In this document: one piece after another, positions 37,341 to 49,600 of the stretch
Layout: each line of letters starts with the position of its first letter
Numbering within the stretch: the stretch's first letter is position 1
From: Isoetes taiwanensis
Taxonomy: Eukaryota > Streptophyta > Lycopodiopsida > Isoetales > Isoetaceae
Length of the DNA: 64,000 nt
Assembly: GCA_021234155.1 (NCBI GenBank)
Contig: JAJEKV010000090.1
Coordinates: 2,534,479 to 2,598,478, forward strand
Direction of reading: 5' to 3'
Notes under the pieces: generated by a model
Seen by the model: only the letters and a program-made list of their open reading frames with translations
Database searches by the model: none
What the model was told of the DNA's origin: nothing
Made by a program: the position numbers and the translations under genes

Positions 37341-37589
37341 ACTTCTATAACACTTGGAAATAATAATGTTGTAATATACTTGGGAGTTCATTGATATCAA
37401 TATCCTATTATAAAGTTTGTGCATCATGGAGGTTTATAGAAGTCAATTTGAAATTTGAGTCATTTAGATTTGAGATTTTGAAGTTGATTTTAAATTTGAC
37501 GAGTTACACCTCAATTTTCTATTTAAGCGTTTTATGGCTATAGCTCTACAAATGGTAGATTAGAGCCCTTGCCTTGTGAAGAGTGACCC

Positions 37590-37620
37590 TGATCCAAATG
37601 ACCATTCATCCATGATCGCC
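37590..37620 (+). repeat. 30-base element shared with 50449-50478
   Basis: GATCCAAATGACCATTCATC followed by CATGATCGCC recurs with one mismatch immediately before the CACTA terminus at 50480. It may mark a common target or remnant of a dispersed repeat. Confidence 0.6.
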
Positions 37621-38059
37621 AAAACATGTCATATTGCCGCATATTCCTATGCATCACAACCTTTGCCTTGCTAAGAGTGTCTCTGGTTATGTTTTTAGCT
37701 CACGGACCTAGTGCTCAAAACCCTAAAAAGGACCTCCTATCGAACATATATATACGTAAATTGGGTCAAAAAAATGCCCTCCTCATGCATGCAAATAGGT
37801 TATACATAAAAAATGGTGAACCCCCTTGGCTGCAACCACAAGTGCCAAATGCAAACAGCTAGAATTGGAAATCTAGGATAAGGTCATACTAGAATAAAAG
37901 CTCTATGAAGCTAGAAATGCATGCCAAAATGCGACCAAACCATGCCCTTGCCTTACCACAAAACCCCCCAAAAAAATCGCTGCTATACCTTTCTAGAATA
38001 CCAACCATAGCCAACAAATCTAAACCTAAAACAATATATACATAGATCCAAGAAATAAG

Positions 38060-38109
38060 CTTACCAAGTTTTTTACAGAAACGTTCCCAAACTTAAGAAA
38101 TCCTAGAAC
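38060..38109. repeat. Left end of dispersed repeat (second copy at 54462)
   Basis: ACCAAGTTTTTTACAGAAAC...CCCAAACTTAAGAAATCCTAGAACT matches 54462-54514. The rest of the repeat resumes at 43445 after the satellite array. The copy at 54.5 kb has no satellite and therefore shows the empty site. Confidence 0.75.
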
Positions 38110-38415
38110 TACATATTCCAAACGAGATGCACCTTGGACTACCACAGTCGTCGGATCCGTCAATCCTATGGCCCAGATCGTATGTTGGAGCCTCTGGGCA
38201 CCTCTTATTTCTATTATAGTCACTTTTTTTTTTTTTGAAGGACGTCAGACTTTATTAATAACACTCCATCGTAATACATAATACAATGCAGAGACAGGAA
38301 TAAAAAACCCAGTGGACAATTAGATCCAACTGAGCAGGGCTACCCGTCTAAGCATGACAATATAAAGCAATTCACACTATTTTCCTCTCCTACAAAGAGA
38401 AGAATAATATATAAT

Positions 38416-40817
38416 TCGGGCTGCATCTCCCTCATCCCCAAGTGTAAGGAGCCTTCTTCAATTTCTGATTGGCGTCCCATTACCTTGTTGTCTTCTGCTT
38501 ACAAGATCTTTGCTAAAGCTTATGCTCAAAAGCTTCGTCACATTCTTGCTGATTCTATATCCTCTACACAGTCAGGTTTCCTGCCGCGACGGTGTATTTT
38601 AAATAATGTAGCGGCTGCCTATGAGGGTATTTATTGGGCAAGATTGCGGGGCTCATGAGATTGTTTACTTGAAGTTGGATTTTGCAAAAGCCTATGACGG
38701 TGTTGATTGGACTTTCTTGGAAAAGTGTCTCTTGCATCTTGGCTTTGGTGCACACTTCACTTTGGCGATGTAATGAGACTCCACTATTACGCTCATTCTT
38801 TGTGGTTTTTCAAGGAGAGCCTTCAAAGATTCTTTTCCGGTTGGTCGTGGCATTCGTCAAGGTGGTGGTTGCCCATTGGCACCCTTTGCTCTTCACAATT
38901 GTAGTGGATGAGGTCCCTCTCAAATTTTCTCACTTGTCGCACAAGATGGCATCTTGCATGGACTCCCCATGCATAATATCAATATCGCTATTAGGAGATT
39001 TGTAATCGATGGAGACGGATGATACTTTTCTTTTTCCTAAAGGCCGATGAGCAAAAATCGCAGAATGCCATCTCACTATTGGATTCCTTTTCCTTAGCAT
39101 CCGGTATCTTCGTTGGATTTCTATTTAAGCGCATTGTGACGCAGGGATACCCAAATGGTAGAGTTACCGCATTTCCATGGAAGGTCCTTCCTCATGGCAA
39201 AGTGACCAATTCTTGGTATTCCCGTGGGGATTTATATTTCATGGAGATGTGGGATATTGTTAAGGGCTTGGAAAAACACTTGTTCCGGTGGTCCACAAAC
39301 TAAATTGTCCATGGCACGGTCGAATTATCAGAGCCAAATCGGTGTTGAGTGGCACACATGTCTATATGGCTTCGGTTATACCGGCACCACAAGCAAAGAT
39401 GCAGCTCATCATCGAAATTGTTCGGAATTTCATCTGGGGGGTAATGTAAGAAGGGGCTGATGTCAAGGTCGGGGTTGGGTGAAGTGCATCTTACCAAAGC
39501 AACCCGGGGGGACTTGGGATGATCGACTTTCTCCTACGAGCAAAGTATTAATTTCCAAGTTCATCCGGAGGATCTTGAATAATGTTGATGTGTCTCCCGG
39601 CTCACGACACTGGCCGCAATCATTGCAAACTTTGTGTCTCCTTTGGCTCTCCTTCTATCAAGGCACGCTTCCTTGGGCTCTTTTCTATCTGTTGTTGTCG
39701 CCTTTATCCTAATGCGTCTCCTTAAAACAATGAGGGTTGCTTGATGCTTGGAATATTGTGAAATAACGCTTTTCCATCTCCACCCTATGGCAAGAAGTTT
39801 TTTTGGAGCTAGTTGTTGGTGGATCCCTTTGGGCGATAACCAAACAGATCGCCTTTGGTAGCATCGGTTCATCCACGATACAATGGCTGAAACTAGCAGG
39901 TGTGCTTACAATTTCCGAGATGGTACGGTGAAACACGATTAGCGACATGGGAAGAATTTAGGACAAAGTTCCTTCTTTTAAGATGGGATCGCACAATGAC
40001 GGTCATTGCCATTCTTCCTCCTATACCACAAGTAGTGGCTTCCCATCTCCGGGTGGTTCATTACCGAGCATTTGGTGAATTCTATGTATAAGATCCTTCT
40101 TGCGGCAGAGAGGTGTTGCCCCCCTCACAAAAAAATGGCCTTTGGTGGTACCGGTGAATCAACAGAGAAAGTAGTTTGAACTGGGTTTGGGACAAGTTAC
40201 TTCATCCAAAGTTGTCGGGCTTTTGGTGGTGGAGATCATCCATAGAGAATCTTGCGCGTCAATGTTTTGGTCCACAAATTTCGTCCCGAGGTGCGGGACA
40301 TGCCCTTTAACTTGCGGAGGGATGAGACAATCGAGCATTGTTTCTTCTTATGCCAGCATGCTAGACCGGCTTGGTTGTGGCTTCTTGAGCTTCTTTTTTT
40401 ATTGCAGTTTGAATAGTCAACAAGTCTTATTGGCAAAGTGTACCCAAGTTCTTGGGACAATATGGCAAAGAGGGCATTTCACTTAGCTTCAGCATGGATC
40501 ATTTGGTCAACGTGGAAAAGAAGAAACCTCTTTATTTTCAAGGGCCATAGAGCCCCTGATGCTCAAGTGCTTATTGAAGCTAAGCAACGCATCGTCAAAG
40601 CATATATATCTTCCTCCGTAAAGGATGAAGTGAAGAATCGTATTTGGGTACACTATCTCCAGATTAACACTTATATGGAACTCATTTACATGTTGTGTGC
40701 TGTAAGGTGGCGGGTGGTTTTGCTCTGTGGACAATTCCTCCACTGGGTTTTCAGTCCCCCATCTCTGTTGCTCGTTTCTGATGATTAATAAAGTTTCACG
40801 TCCTTCAAAAAAAAAAA
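38416..40817 (+). mobile_element. LINE-B: 5'-truncated L1-like LINE inside LINE-C
   Basis: Target duplication AGAATAATATATAAT at 38401-38415 and 40818-40832 flanks the element, with a poly(A) tail at 40807-40817. It starts inside the reverse transcriptase (GCISLIPKCKEPSSISDWRP, ITLLSSAYKIFAKAYAQK) and continues through frame changes to ASAWIIWSTWKRRNLFIFKG (about 40480-40550) and the 3' UTR ending AATAAAGTTTCACGTCCTTC-A(n). Same family as LINE-D, same 3' end as LINE-C. Confidence 0.88.
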
Positions 40818-40832
40818 AGAATAATATATAAT

Positions 40833-41629
40833 CATATTTTTAGAAAAATTACTTTAACCAGGTCGAATTTCATATCCATAGAATCATTAACAGCAACTTG
40901 ATCTGCTCCCTGGTGTCTCAATATCACTGAATCAGGAACATCCACTATAACAATCGTAGCAGATATTGGAGCTACAGAGTGAACTATCGCAGATTGAAGA
41001 GCCGAGCTATTTTTGCGACGTGCAAGCTTCTTCAGACGTGGAGTAGACCATCCTTCTTCCAATAATTCTTGCTTATGAGCAATGTCCTGAAGACGAGAGT
41101 GTTGATCCTCATTAAGAGGGTCTACTGATATAGACTGAGACGGAGATGCACTAGAAGAAGGCGATGGTGCAGAAATAGCTAGAGAAGAAGGTACAAGGGC
41201 TGGTAATACTGGCGGATTAACTAGTGCACAGGCAGAGGAAGCAGATGATACAACACGACATTCAAGTGAAGTGGATGCTATATGACATGGGATAGGAGCA
41301 GCTGGGGAGGTAGAGACAAAAGTATGCCTAGACCTATAAGTAGTGAAATCCTCAACATTGGGAAACATCTTGGCAAGCTCAGGTCCATTAAGCAGACGTA
41401 GTGTGTACTTGAAAAACACTGGGCAACTTTTGACCACTACTGACTGAGGAATAGAAACACAAGTAGGAAGAGAAACACAAATTCGAGGACCGTTAACAAT
41501 AGAATGGAAAAGATGCATACCCAATCCATTGGCAATAGCAATCATAAAATCAGACACTTGCAGTTCTAGTGGAAAATCCTCTAAGGCAAGCCAACAAGGC
41601 ATGCGCAATGCACTAGACTTACTTGGCAA
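40833..41629 (-). pseudogene. LINE-C ORF1 fragment
   Basis: One uninterrupted frame of 265 codons: MPCWLALEDFPLELQVSDF, then MIAIANGLGMHLFHSIVNGP, LRLLNGPELAKMFPN, a long Ser/Ala/Pro-rich linker, SRLQDIAHKQELLEEGWSTP, RLKKLARRKNSSALQ and a short tail. The first half is the ORF1 domain also present in LINE-A at 1880-2088. Absence of internal stops over 265 codons suggests a fairly young copy. The N-terminus is cut by 5' truncation at 41639. Confidence 0.75.
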
Positions 41630-43444
41630 GAATCCAGGCTTATAGTCACTTATGATTGGAGGTGGCTATGATTTCAAAATATGAAATACGAGTTTGCCTA
41701 AGATTCTGAGAGAATATCGAACCCCTATACAGCTTTGCCTAAGATTTTAGAATACAAACCTCTATACGGCTTTGCCTAAGATTTTAGAATATGAAATATG
41801 GAGGCTCGAGTCTCTACCAAAATAACTCAATATCCGAATAAGACTACTTTAACCAGTATACCCAGTGAGATAATGTGATTAGTTTCTATCTTGAATTTAT
41901 GTTTTTTTTTTATAACAACCCATTCAATTGTTTTAGGGATATATGGTCTATGGTTTTAGAATTGTCATTTTTACATCCATATCAAATCCCCCTGAAATCC
42001 CCTGTTATTGTGCTACATATTCTAAACGAGATGCACCTTGGACTACCACAATCATCGGATCCGTCAATCCTACGGCCCAGATCGTATGTTGGGGCCTCTG
42101 GCCACCTCTCGTTTCGCTTAAGGTCACTTATGATTGGATGCGTCTATGATTTTGAAATATGAAATACGACTTCGCCTAAGGTTTTGAGAGAATATCGAAC
42201 CTCTATATGGCTTTGCCTAATATTTTAGAATACGAACCTCTATACGGCTTTGCCTAAGATTTTAAAATATGGAATACGGGGACTCAAACCTCTACCAAAA
42301 TAACTCAATGTCCGGATAAGGCTACTTTAACCAGTATACCCATTGAGCTAATATGATTAGTTTTTATCTTGAATCTATGTTTTTTTATAACAACTTATTC
42401 AATTCTTTTAAGGATATATGGTCTATGGTTTTATGAATTGTCATTTTTACATCCGTATCAAATCCCCCTGAAACCCCTTGTTATTGTGCTCGTCCTGAAA
42501 CCCCTTGTTATTGTGCTCTAAACGAGATGCACCTTGGACTACCACATTTGTCGGATCCTTCAATCCTACGATCCAGATCGTATGCTGTGGCCTCTGGGCA
42601 CCTCTCGTTTCGCTTATGGTCACCTATAATTGGAGGCGCCTATAATTTTGAAATATGAAACACGAGTTCACCTAAGGTTTTGAGAGAATATCGAACGTCT
42701 ATACGGCTTTGCCTAAGATTTTAGAATGCGAACCTCTAGATTTTAGAATATGAAATACGAGGGCTCGAACCACTACCAAAATAACTCAATGTCCAGAGAA
42801 GACTACTTTAACCAATATACCCAGTGAGCTAATTTGATTAGTTTCTATCTTGAATCTATGTTTTTTTATAACAACCCATTCAATTGTTTTAGGAATATAT
42901 GGTCTATGGTCTTAGGAATTGTCATTTTTACATCCATATTAAATCCCCCTGAAACCTCATGTTATTATGCTAACATATTCTAAATGAGATGCACCTTGGA
43001 CTACCACAGTCGTCGGATCGACCAATCCTTCGGCCCAGATTGTATATTGGGGCCTCTGAGCACCGTACGTTTCGGTTATGGTCATTTATGATTAGAGGCG
43101 TCTATGATTTTGAAATATGAAATACAAGTTCGCCTAAGGTTTTGAGAGAATATCGAACCTCTATATGGCTTTGCCTAAGATTTTAGAATATGAACCTCTA
43201 TACGGCTTTGCCTAAGATTTTAGAATATGAAATATGGGGGATTGAACCTCTACCAAAATAACGCAATGTCTGAATAAGACTACTTTAACCAATATATCCA
43301 GTGAGCTAATGTGATAAATAACTATCTTGAAGCTAATGTGATAAATAACCCATTCAATTGTTTTGAGGATATATGGTCTATGGTTTTAGGAATTGTTATT
43401 TTTACATCCATATCAAATCCGCTTGAAACCCTTTGTTATTGTGC

Positions 43445-44110
43445 TACATATTAGCTTTCATTTCCAGATTATCATTGATCTTTAAGATTTTACATCTAAG
43501 GGCCTAGGAAATTAGAAACATTAAGCAACTTATTTCGCGCATGTATTCGATGATAAATTTTTCTCTCCTTAGGCAATCTGTGACCTAAGATCCTTCTTGA
43601 ATGTGTCTGCATTTAAGGAAAAATACTTTTTCCCATCTTTCTTATTGAAAATTCTATTCTAGATCTTGATGGAAGGAGTAATGGATTTTTCTATGTCTCT
43701 GCATTACAAGTAGCCCACAAACAAACCCTCTTAAGTAATCATGAAATTGATTGCAGTCATGGAACATCTCCTGAAACATCTCTCCAGAAACATCTGGTAG
43801 GGTAAGCAGCTAAATTATATCCTCTGCTATAGCCATATTATGCTAACAAGGCCTTATATGCTTTCTTATCTTATAGGTCTGCTGACAGCCTGACAATCAA
43901 GCATCCCTACAAGCCTGATCTCCTTTGTGCTTGGACAAGGATCTTCTCTACTATGTCACCTCCTAAGAACCCAGATGAGTCCTAGTTGTTTATGCAGGAT
44001 ATCATGGTTATCAGGTGTGCTTGGACAAGGATCTTCTCTACTCCTCTGTCACCTACTAAGAACCCAAATGAGTTCTAGTTGCTTAATGCAGAATATCATG
44101 GTTTGTTTCA
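43445..44110. repeat. Right part of dispersed repeat (second copy 54515-55080)
   Basis: TTAGCTTTCATTTCCAGATT, ATTCGATGATAAATTTTTC, GGCAATCTGTGACCTAA, CATGGAACATCTCCTGAAAC and TCTGGTAGGGTAA all recur in order at 54515-55080. Within it a roughly 90-base segment (TGCTTGGACAAGGATCTTCT to CAGGATATCATGG) is duplicated in tandem at 43926-44103. Confidence 0.8.
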
Positions 44111-45159
44111 TAGTTATATATATCCTAAATAGGTTTGTGATCACTCGTGTCAATTTGCTTACTAAAGAGCAATTCACAGACTTTCAGTGCAGGTTTTACT
44201 ACCACCACAAATAATACCTTAAGCTTGGAAGGCAATTGATCACAAAAATTGACCCTATTTGGTTATACTGCTTCCCTGCACACTATGCCAACATTCACTG
44301 GAGAGCATCCCCCTTTCACTACGCCAACATTCACTGGAGAGAATCTCCCTTTCGCTGGAGGCCAGTCACTCCAGCATACAGTCAAGATGACCCATTGGAG
44401 ATCATGCCCCTTTATATTCTACCTCCAAGTATCCATGTTCCAACTCCAGCTGAACCACCAGCCAACAGCCAATTCACCTGTTCTACCAATTCATCCATAG
44501 CCGACAAGTTCCACCTCTTCTAGTTAATTTTTTTTTTTTTTGGTCCCTTTTTCAACCCTTGACATACTTTCCTTTCAAGTTATCTCTCTAGGCTGGCCTC
44601 TGTAGCAAATTACTTCTCTTCTTTAGGCTAGTCTCTGTACCAGGTGTAGGTGCACAACTGCTAAAAATGGAGTTTTCTCAAATCATGTTTTGTACAAGAC
44701 ATGATTTATACAAGACTTGACGACATTCTTTATGACTCTAGACGGACCTTGCCCCTTGGCCTGGGCCGTCACATCAGATAACAGATACGGAACAAACACT
44801 ATACAAGCCAATGGTACTTTCGTACACAACCCTTGACGACACATGCTCATGCATATAATATAAACTCAACAAAGTTCTTTTATTTCATCACATGTTTAAT
44901 ATTTACAATCCACTCCCACTCTCAGTCGGACTTGGCTTTGTTCGAGGTCACGGAGGAGGAGTCAAATGAGTTTAGATCATCCGTCCTTATATGGTTACTT
45001 ATGAATTGGATTCCTCAACAATAAGACAACTACCCCATTATAAAAAGCTTTATAAACTAAATGTCGACTAACTTTGATCTAATAATCTGTTGAATGACCT
45101 GAAAGTAAATATATTGCCAACTTCATATTGTACTGCTTTCATATTGTATTGCCAACTTC
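44111..45159. other. No supported gene; 38-base tandem repeat at 44275-44360
   Basis: A frame at 44236-44523 is open but its middle is a tandem repeat (GCCAACATTCACTGGAGAG twice), and nothing resembles a protein family. The remainder is unremarkable. Confidence 0.45.
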
Positions 45160-45174
45160 ATAGAGTAAAAGGTG

Positions 45175-45442
45175 GACGGGACAAGTTACAGGACAGAGAG
45201 GGTAAGCCTCCGCCGTACACCAGGATAGCGAGGGCTAGACCCACCAACTGGTAACCCGGACCACTAAAAACTCGTTGACACCAGGAGAGCAAAATATGAC
45301 TTTTATCTAGGTATGAAGAATACCCCAATTGTCAAAAATTGTCAAAAAGGAGAATGGGGCAAATTATGGACTGAGGGGTATAACCCCCGCCATAGGCCAA
45401 GATAGCGTGGGCTCGGCCCCCAACTGGTTCCCAGATCACCAA
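45175..45442 (+). repeat. Two 5'-UTR monomers of LINE-E, period about 170 bp
   Basis: CAGGATAGCGAGGGCTAGAC...CCAACTGGTAACCCGGACCAC and CAAGATAGCGTGGGCTCGGC...CCAACTGGTTCCCAGATCACC occupy the same place in two consecutive segments (GGACxGAGxGG.TAAxCCxCCGCC before them). Repeated 5' monomers can serve as promoter units in LINEs. Confidence 0.6.
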
Positions 45443-45788
45443 AATGATAGAAATGCAGAAATGATGGAATGTTTAGTCACATAAATACATAATTAATGCG
45501 GGTAGGCAACTACCGAACTAATCGGCTCAGAAAGGATCGCCTTTGGCCAACCGACGAAGAAGAAATATGACAGTATCGGGAAGAGAGGATCGAATGATAA
45601 TAAAAGAGATGGGCGGAATAATTATGGACATTTTGAAATTCAAATTAAAACGGTAATTTCGAATAAAATACCGTTTAGAAGGAGGTAATATATACCCTTA
45701 AGGAGGTATTACGGCTACCTTACTAGAGGGAGTCTAGCACAGTAGCATTGCCCAGAGCCACCGCAGAGTTTTCTCGCAAACAGAAGCT

Positions 45789-46636
45789 ATGGCCGACAAT
45801 ACCAACAGTAGCCAGCAGAAGAGAGCAGAGGCAGCGAGAGCGCCAGTGAGCCAACAGGATCTTAGGGATTTTCTAGCACAGATGGAGAAGCAGTTAGAAT
45901 CGAAAATTCTGAGCATGGATGCACTCAACGCACTGGCGGAAACATGCAACAGTAACAAGTTAGCTATATCCAGTATGGACGTGAGGATAGGAGGGGTGGA
46001 GAGGACGAACGAGGAAATGCAGCGCAGAATGGACGAGATCGAAGAGGAGAAAGCAAAAATTCTGCAAAGGTTGGTTGAATTAGAGAAATCAAATGTTGAG
46101 TTGGATGCATGGGAGTCATTTGATAGGATAAAGCCACATATAATGGAATATGAGGAGCAGAATAAAATTAAACATGATGTTAGGCTAATTGGGGTAGCGA
46201 GAGACCTAACGAGGATATATATCGAGTTACTGCAGAGGTGATAGAGACAGTGTTCAAGGAACACAGGAGCATCATTGTCAAGGCTTTGCGGTCAGGTCAA
46301 TGGAGAGGGAGATCGAGACACATAAACCTGACACTGAGGGACTTGGCAACCAAAGAAAGAATTTTGCGGATGGGATCCAGATTGAGGAATGAAATCAAAG
46401 TACAGGAGTCTCTAACAGTAATGCAGCGTCAAGGGCTGCACAGGGAGCTAGCCAAAGCCAGGGAGCTGAACCAAGCAGGGATACATGCGGGGGTCAGGAA
46501 CGGCAAAGTCTACCTTCACAAGAGGGTAAGAGAACAGGCTACCCAATCGCAAGAACAGAATGTGGGGACACCAGGAGTAACAAAATTAACAGAATTGGAG
46601 AAGGAAAACATAAATCCCCTGATGACTATACAATAG
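45789..46636 (+). pseudogene. LINE-E ORF1: coiled-coil RNA-binding protein
   Basis: The ATG at 45789 starts MADNTNSSQQKRAEAARAPV. A long heptad-rich coil (about residues 25-115, with MDVRIGGVERTNEEMQRRMD and EEEKAKILQRLVELEKSN) leads to VRLIGVARDL. A frame change near 46220 leads to VIETVFKEHRSIIVKALRSG, HINLTLRDLATKERILRMGS and LTVMQRQGLHRELAKARELN, ending at 46636. Coil, then an RRM-like beta-alpha unit (VRLIGV...), then a basic C-terminal domain is the layout of L1-type ORF1p trimers, rather than the DUF4283/zinc-knuckle ORF1 of common plant L1s. That homology is inferred from pattern only. Confidence 0.7.
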
Positions 46637-49600
46637 GGGCAGGAGAGCAGATTGCTGGGGGGAGCGCTAAGAGCGATAACGTTAGAAGAGAATCAGAACA
46701 GAGGGGCAGAAAGAAGCGGAAGCGGGGGAAACGAAGACCGAACAACGCAAGCAGGATTCGGTGGCCCAACCCCGACAATGAAGACCAGAGGAAGACCAAG
46801 AAGAGCAGGCAATGGGACAGAAGGCACGGAGACCCCAAAGGAGCAACCTCGAAGGAAGAGACACTGACAATATGGTACTGGAACTGTACTGGGTACCCGT
46901 GGGATGACGGAGAGAGACTGGAAGGTGCCCACAGCTGTGACATAATATGTCTAGTAGAGACATGGGAGCACAACGTCAAGAGGCTGCCAGAGGAAGAAGG
47001 ATACCAGCTGTTCACATGTTGGAAAGACAAGGATTTCAAGATAGGGAGGGGAAGTGCAGGCCTGGCCTGTTATGTAAAGAATAGTATAGCTAGCAGCGCA
47101 TGTATTTTACACTCAGATATCAATAAAAGATACATGATGTTGAATGTCCAATTGCAAAACAAACAAGACATATTTCTGATAATAGCATACTATCCGCCAA
47201 ACAGTGACAAGCTAGAGTTGTTGGACCTAGGGGAAAGTATGATGAAATGGAAAGAACAGAGGCCAATAATACTAGTAGGGGATTTAAATGCCAGAACCAG
47301 ACAAGAACAGGCACAAAGCACGAGCATCGATGAAAAGGATGGTCAGATAATATACACAGCAAGAACACATGAATGGCAGAGAGATACAGAGGATAAGGCA
47401 GAGGTCAACGCTAAAGGCGAATTGCTGCTGGAAGTCTGCACGGCAACAGGGGTAATCATAGCTAATGGAGTGAAAAAATGGAGGGGATCAGGGAGCTTTA
47501 CGAGTCAAAATGCACATGGTAAGAGCATAGTAGATTATGTAATTTTGAACGATAAAGCAGTAGAAAGAGTAGTAGAACTAATGCTACAGGATTGGCCGAC
47601 TGGAAAAAGGGAAAGTCATAGACCGATCAAATTAACACTCAAAGGGGGTGGGACGACACAGATCAATAACACACGGGACAAGGAGGAAAAGAAAGCAAGG
47701 GTGAGGTCCAATTTCAAGAAAAGCACACAGATACATTCATACAAACGGTCAGGGAGGAAATGGGAAAATGGGAATGGGGAAAACACAATGCGAATGACAA
47801 TGGAAATACACTCAATGACATCATGGTGAGAGTAGCAACGGAGGTATTTGGGAAAAAGAACAGAACCAGAAAGAACAGGGCCTTCAAGGCATCGGTATGG
47901 TACGATGACGAGTGTAGAGAACAAAAGAAAAAAACCAAAGAGCACAGAGGGAAGGAGACATACCAGACAGAAAAAGCAGCATACATAAGACTACTGAAGA
48001 TAAAACGGAATAAGAACCTGCTGCAACATCAATGGTATATGGCAAAATTGTTGAAGAAACAGCCCCGAAGATTTTGGAGGGGATTCAAAAGGAAGGGAGG
48101 GGATAATATGAAAACAGGGAATGAGCAGGACAGTATTGGAACAGCAGGATGGGAGAAATACCTGGAGAAATTGTATAAAACAGGGGCACCCCCTGTATCA
48201 ATACCAATGTTGCAGGATTCGGACAAACCATGCTTCAACATGCAAGAGGTAATGGTAGCCCTAAACAAGATGGCTAACCACAAAGCCCCGATCTATACGG
48301 TCTGACCGTGGAATTACTGAAATGTGCCGAGACAGAAATTGGCAGACAGGTCACATACATTTTCAACGGCATCATACACACAGGGCTCCCAGACAGGTGG
48401 ACATACAATAGAGTCATACCTCTGCATAAGGCAGGAAGCAGGCAAGATCCAGGAAACTATAGAACAATAATGGTGAGTTCCATTTTCGCAAAATGGTTCG
48501 GAAAGGCACTGGACAACAAATTAAAGAAATGGGCAGAAAACGGAAACATGAGAGCACAAGGGCAAGCAGGATTCAGGCCGGAACACTCAACCACCGACCA
48601 CCTAGTAGCCCTTCGGATATTAATAGAACAGAACAAAGCACAAGGAAGAAAGATCATCTGCTGCTTTGTAGATTTCAGGAAGGCATTCGACACAGTCCCG
48701 AGGGAGAAGCTATTACCAAGGTTAATGGACATGCAAGCCCCAAGAAACATGGTAGGATCGATTGCAAGGCTATACCATAGGGTATATGCCAAGATAGAAC
48801 AAGAAGGACAGCCAATAAACTGTGACACAGACGTTAAACAGGGTTGCCCGCTATCACCAACTCTATTTGGGATATACATAGATGCTTTACGGGGCTATAT
48901 AGCAGAACAGCAAGGGGAAGAACACGCCCCTACGTTAGGAGACACGAAAGTACCAATTATGCTATACGCTGATGATCTGAGCATGATGGCCACAAAAAAT
49001 AAGGGGATGCACAGACTACTAAAAATTTTAGAGCAATTCTGTGAAGAAACCGGGCTGACAGTAAATCTAGCAAAAACTAAGATAGTCATCTTTGGTCATA
49101 AGAACAGACATAGACCCTTTAGATATAAGGAAAAAGAAATAGAGGAAGCAACGGAATACAGATATCTAGGGTACGACGCGCATGGCACAGGGAAATGGGC
49201 CAAGGGTGCAGACACCAGGTTCCAATCAACTATAGGGAGTTATTTCAATATGAAGAATTTCTGCAACAAAAGCAGAATAATTGACTGGGACATCAAATGT
49301 TACTTATTCAGTGCAGTAGTAGCCACTACTCAATTATATGGGGCAGAAGCTTGGGGGCCAGGCCTAACAAACAGAAAATGGGCAAAACAGGAAGGAATCC
49401 TTAGGCAGTGGCACAGACAGGAATTTAAAGTACGGACAAATACGCCACTGACAATCATGGTCCTCGAAACAGGGCAAAAACCAATGGAGGTGAGAGCATG
49501 GGAGAGAACCATAAGGTACCTAATTAGGGACAACGCAGGAGACCTTCAGGGGAAATTGTCTAGTATTGCAATCACCGAGTCAGCAAAATCACACATTCTC

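Larger units (their letters stand above)
38224..41639 (-). mobile_element. LINE-C: internally deleted LINE inserted in satellite unit
   Basis: On the minus strand it runs from ORF1 (41629) to a poly(A) tail seen as the T-run at 38224-38237, interrupted by LINE-B (38416-40817). Target duplication TTATAGTCACTT at 38214-38225 and 41640-41651 sits at homologous points of the satellite. After removing LINE-B the element is only about 1 kb: an ORF1 part joined to a 3' UTR ending TTAATAAAGTCTGACGTCCTTC-A(n). ORF2 is absent. Confidence 0.85.
38110..43444. repeat. Satellite array, about four units of about 475 bp, interrupted by LINE-C/LINE-B
   Basis: Units start TACATATTCTAAACGAGATG near 38110, 42014, about 42515 and 42972, and the array ends at 43444. 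Unit 1 is split by LINE-C at 38224-41639. Each unit includes GCACCTTGGACTACCACA, CGGCCCAGATCGTATGTTGG, sub-repeats CTATACGGCTTTGCCTAAGA, and GGCTCGAACCTCTACC. On the minus strand the latter forms a tRNA-like B box (GGTTCGAACC) about 55 bases after an A-box-like TTAGCTCACTGGGTA. So the monomer looks SINE- or tRNA-derived. A 25-base local duplication (CCTGAAACCCCTTGTTATTG) lengthens unit 2. Confidence 0.85.

Noticed and set aside
36943-37350. 135-codon Val/Met-rich plus-strand frame in the glycine-rich gene
   Set aside because: Shadow of the GGTGGATATGG repeats in a shifted frame.
36828-37427. Long Ser/Thr/Ile-rich minus-strand frame over the glycine-rich gene
   Set aside because: It is the antisense of GGN-rich codons; composition alone keeps it open, and it has no domain.
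45734-46264. 176-codon minus-strand frame over LINE-E ORF1
   Set aside because: Antisense of the coiled-coil coding region; Ser/Leu/Cys-rich as expected for a shadow.
46626-47039. Minus-strand frames over the LINE-E endonuclease
   Set aside because: Shadows of the non-ATG-started ORF2 frame, which carries clear endonuclease motifs.
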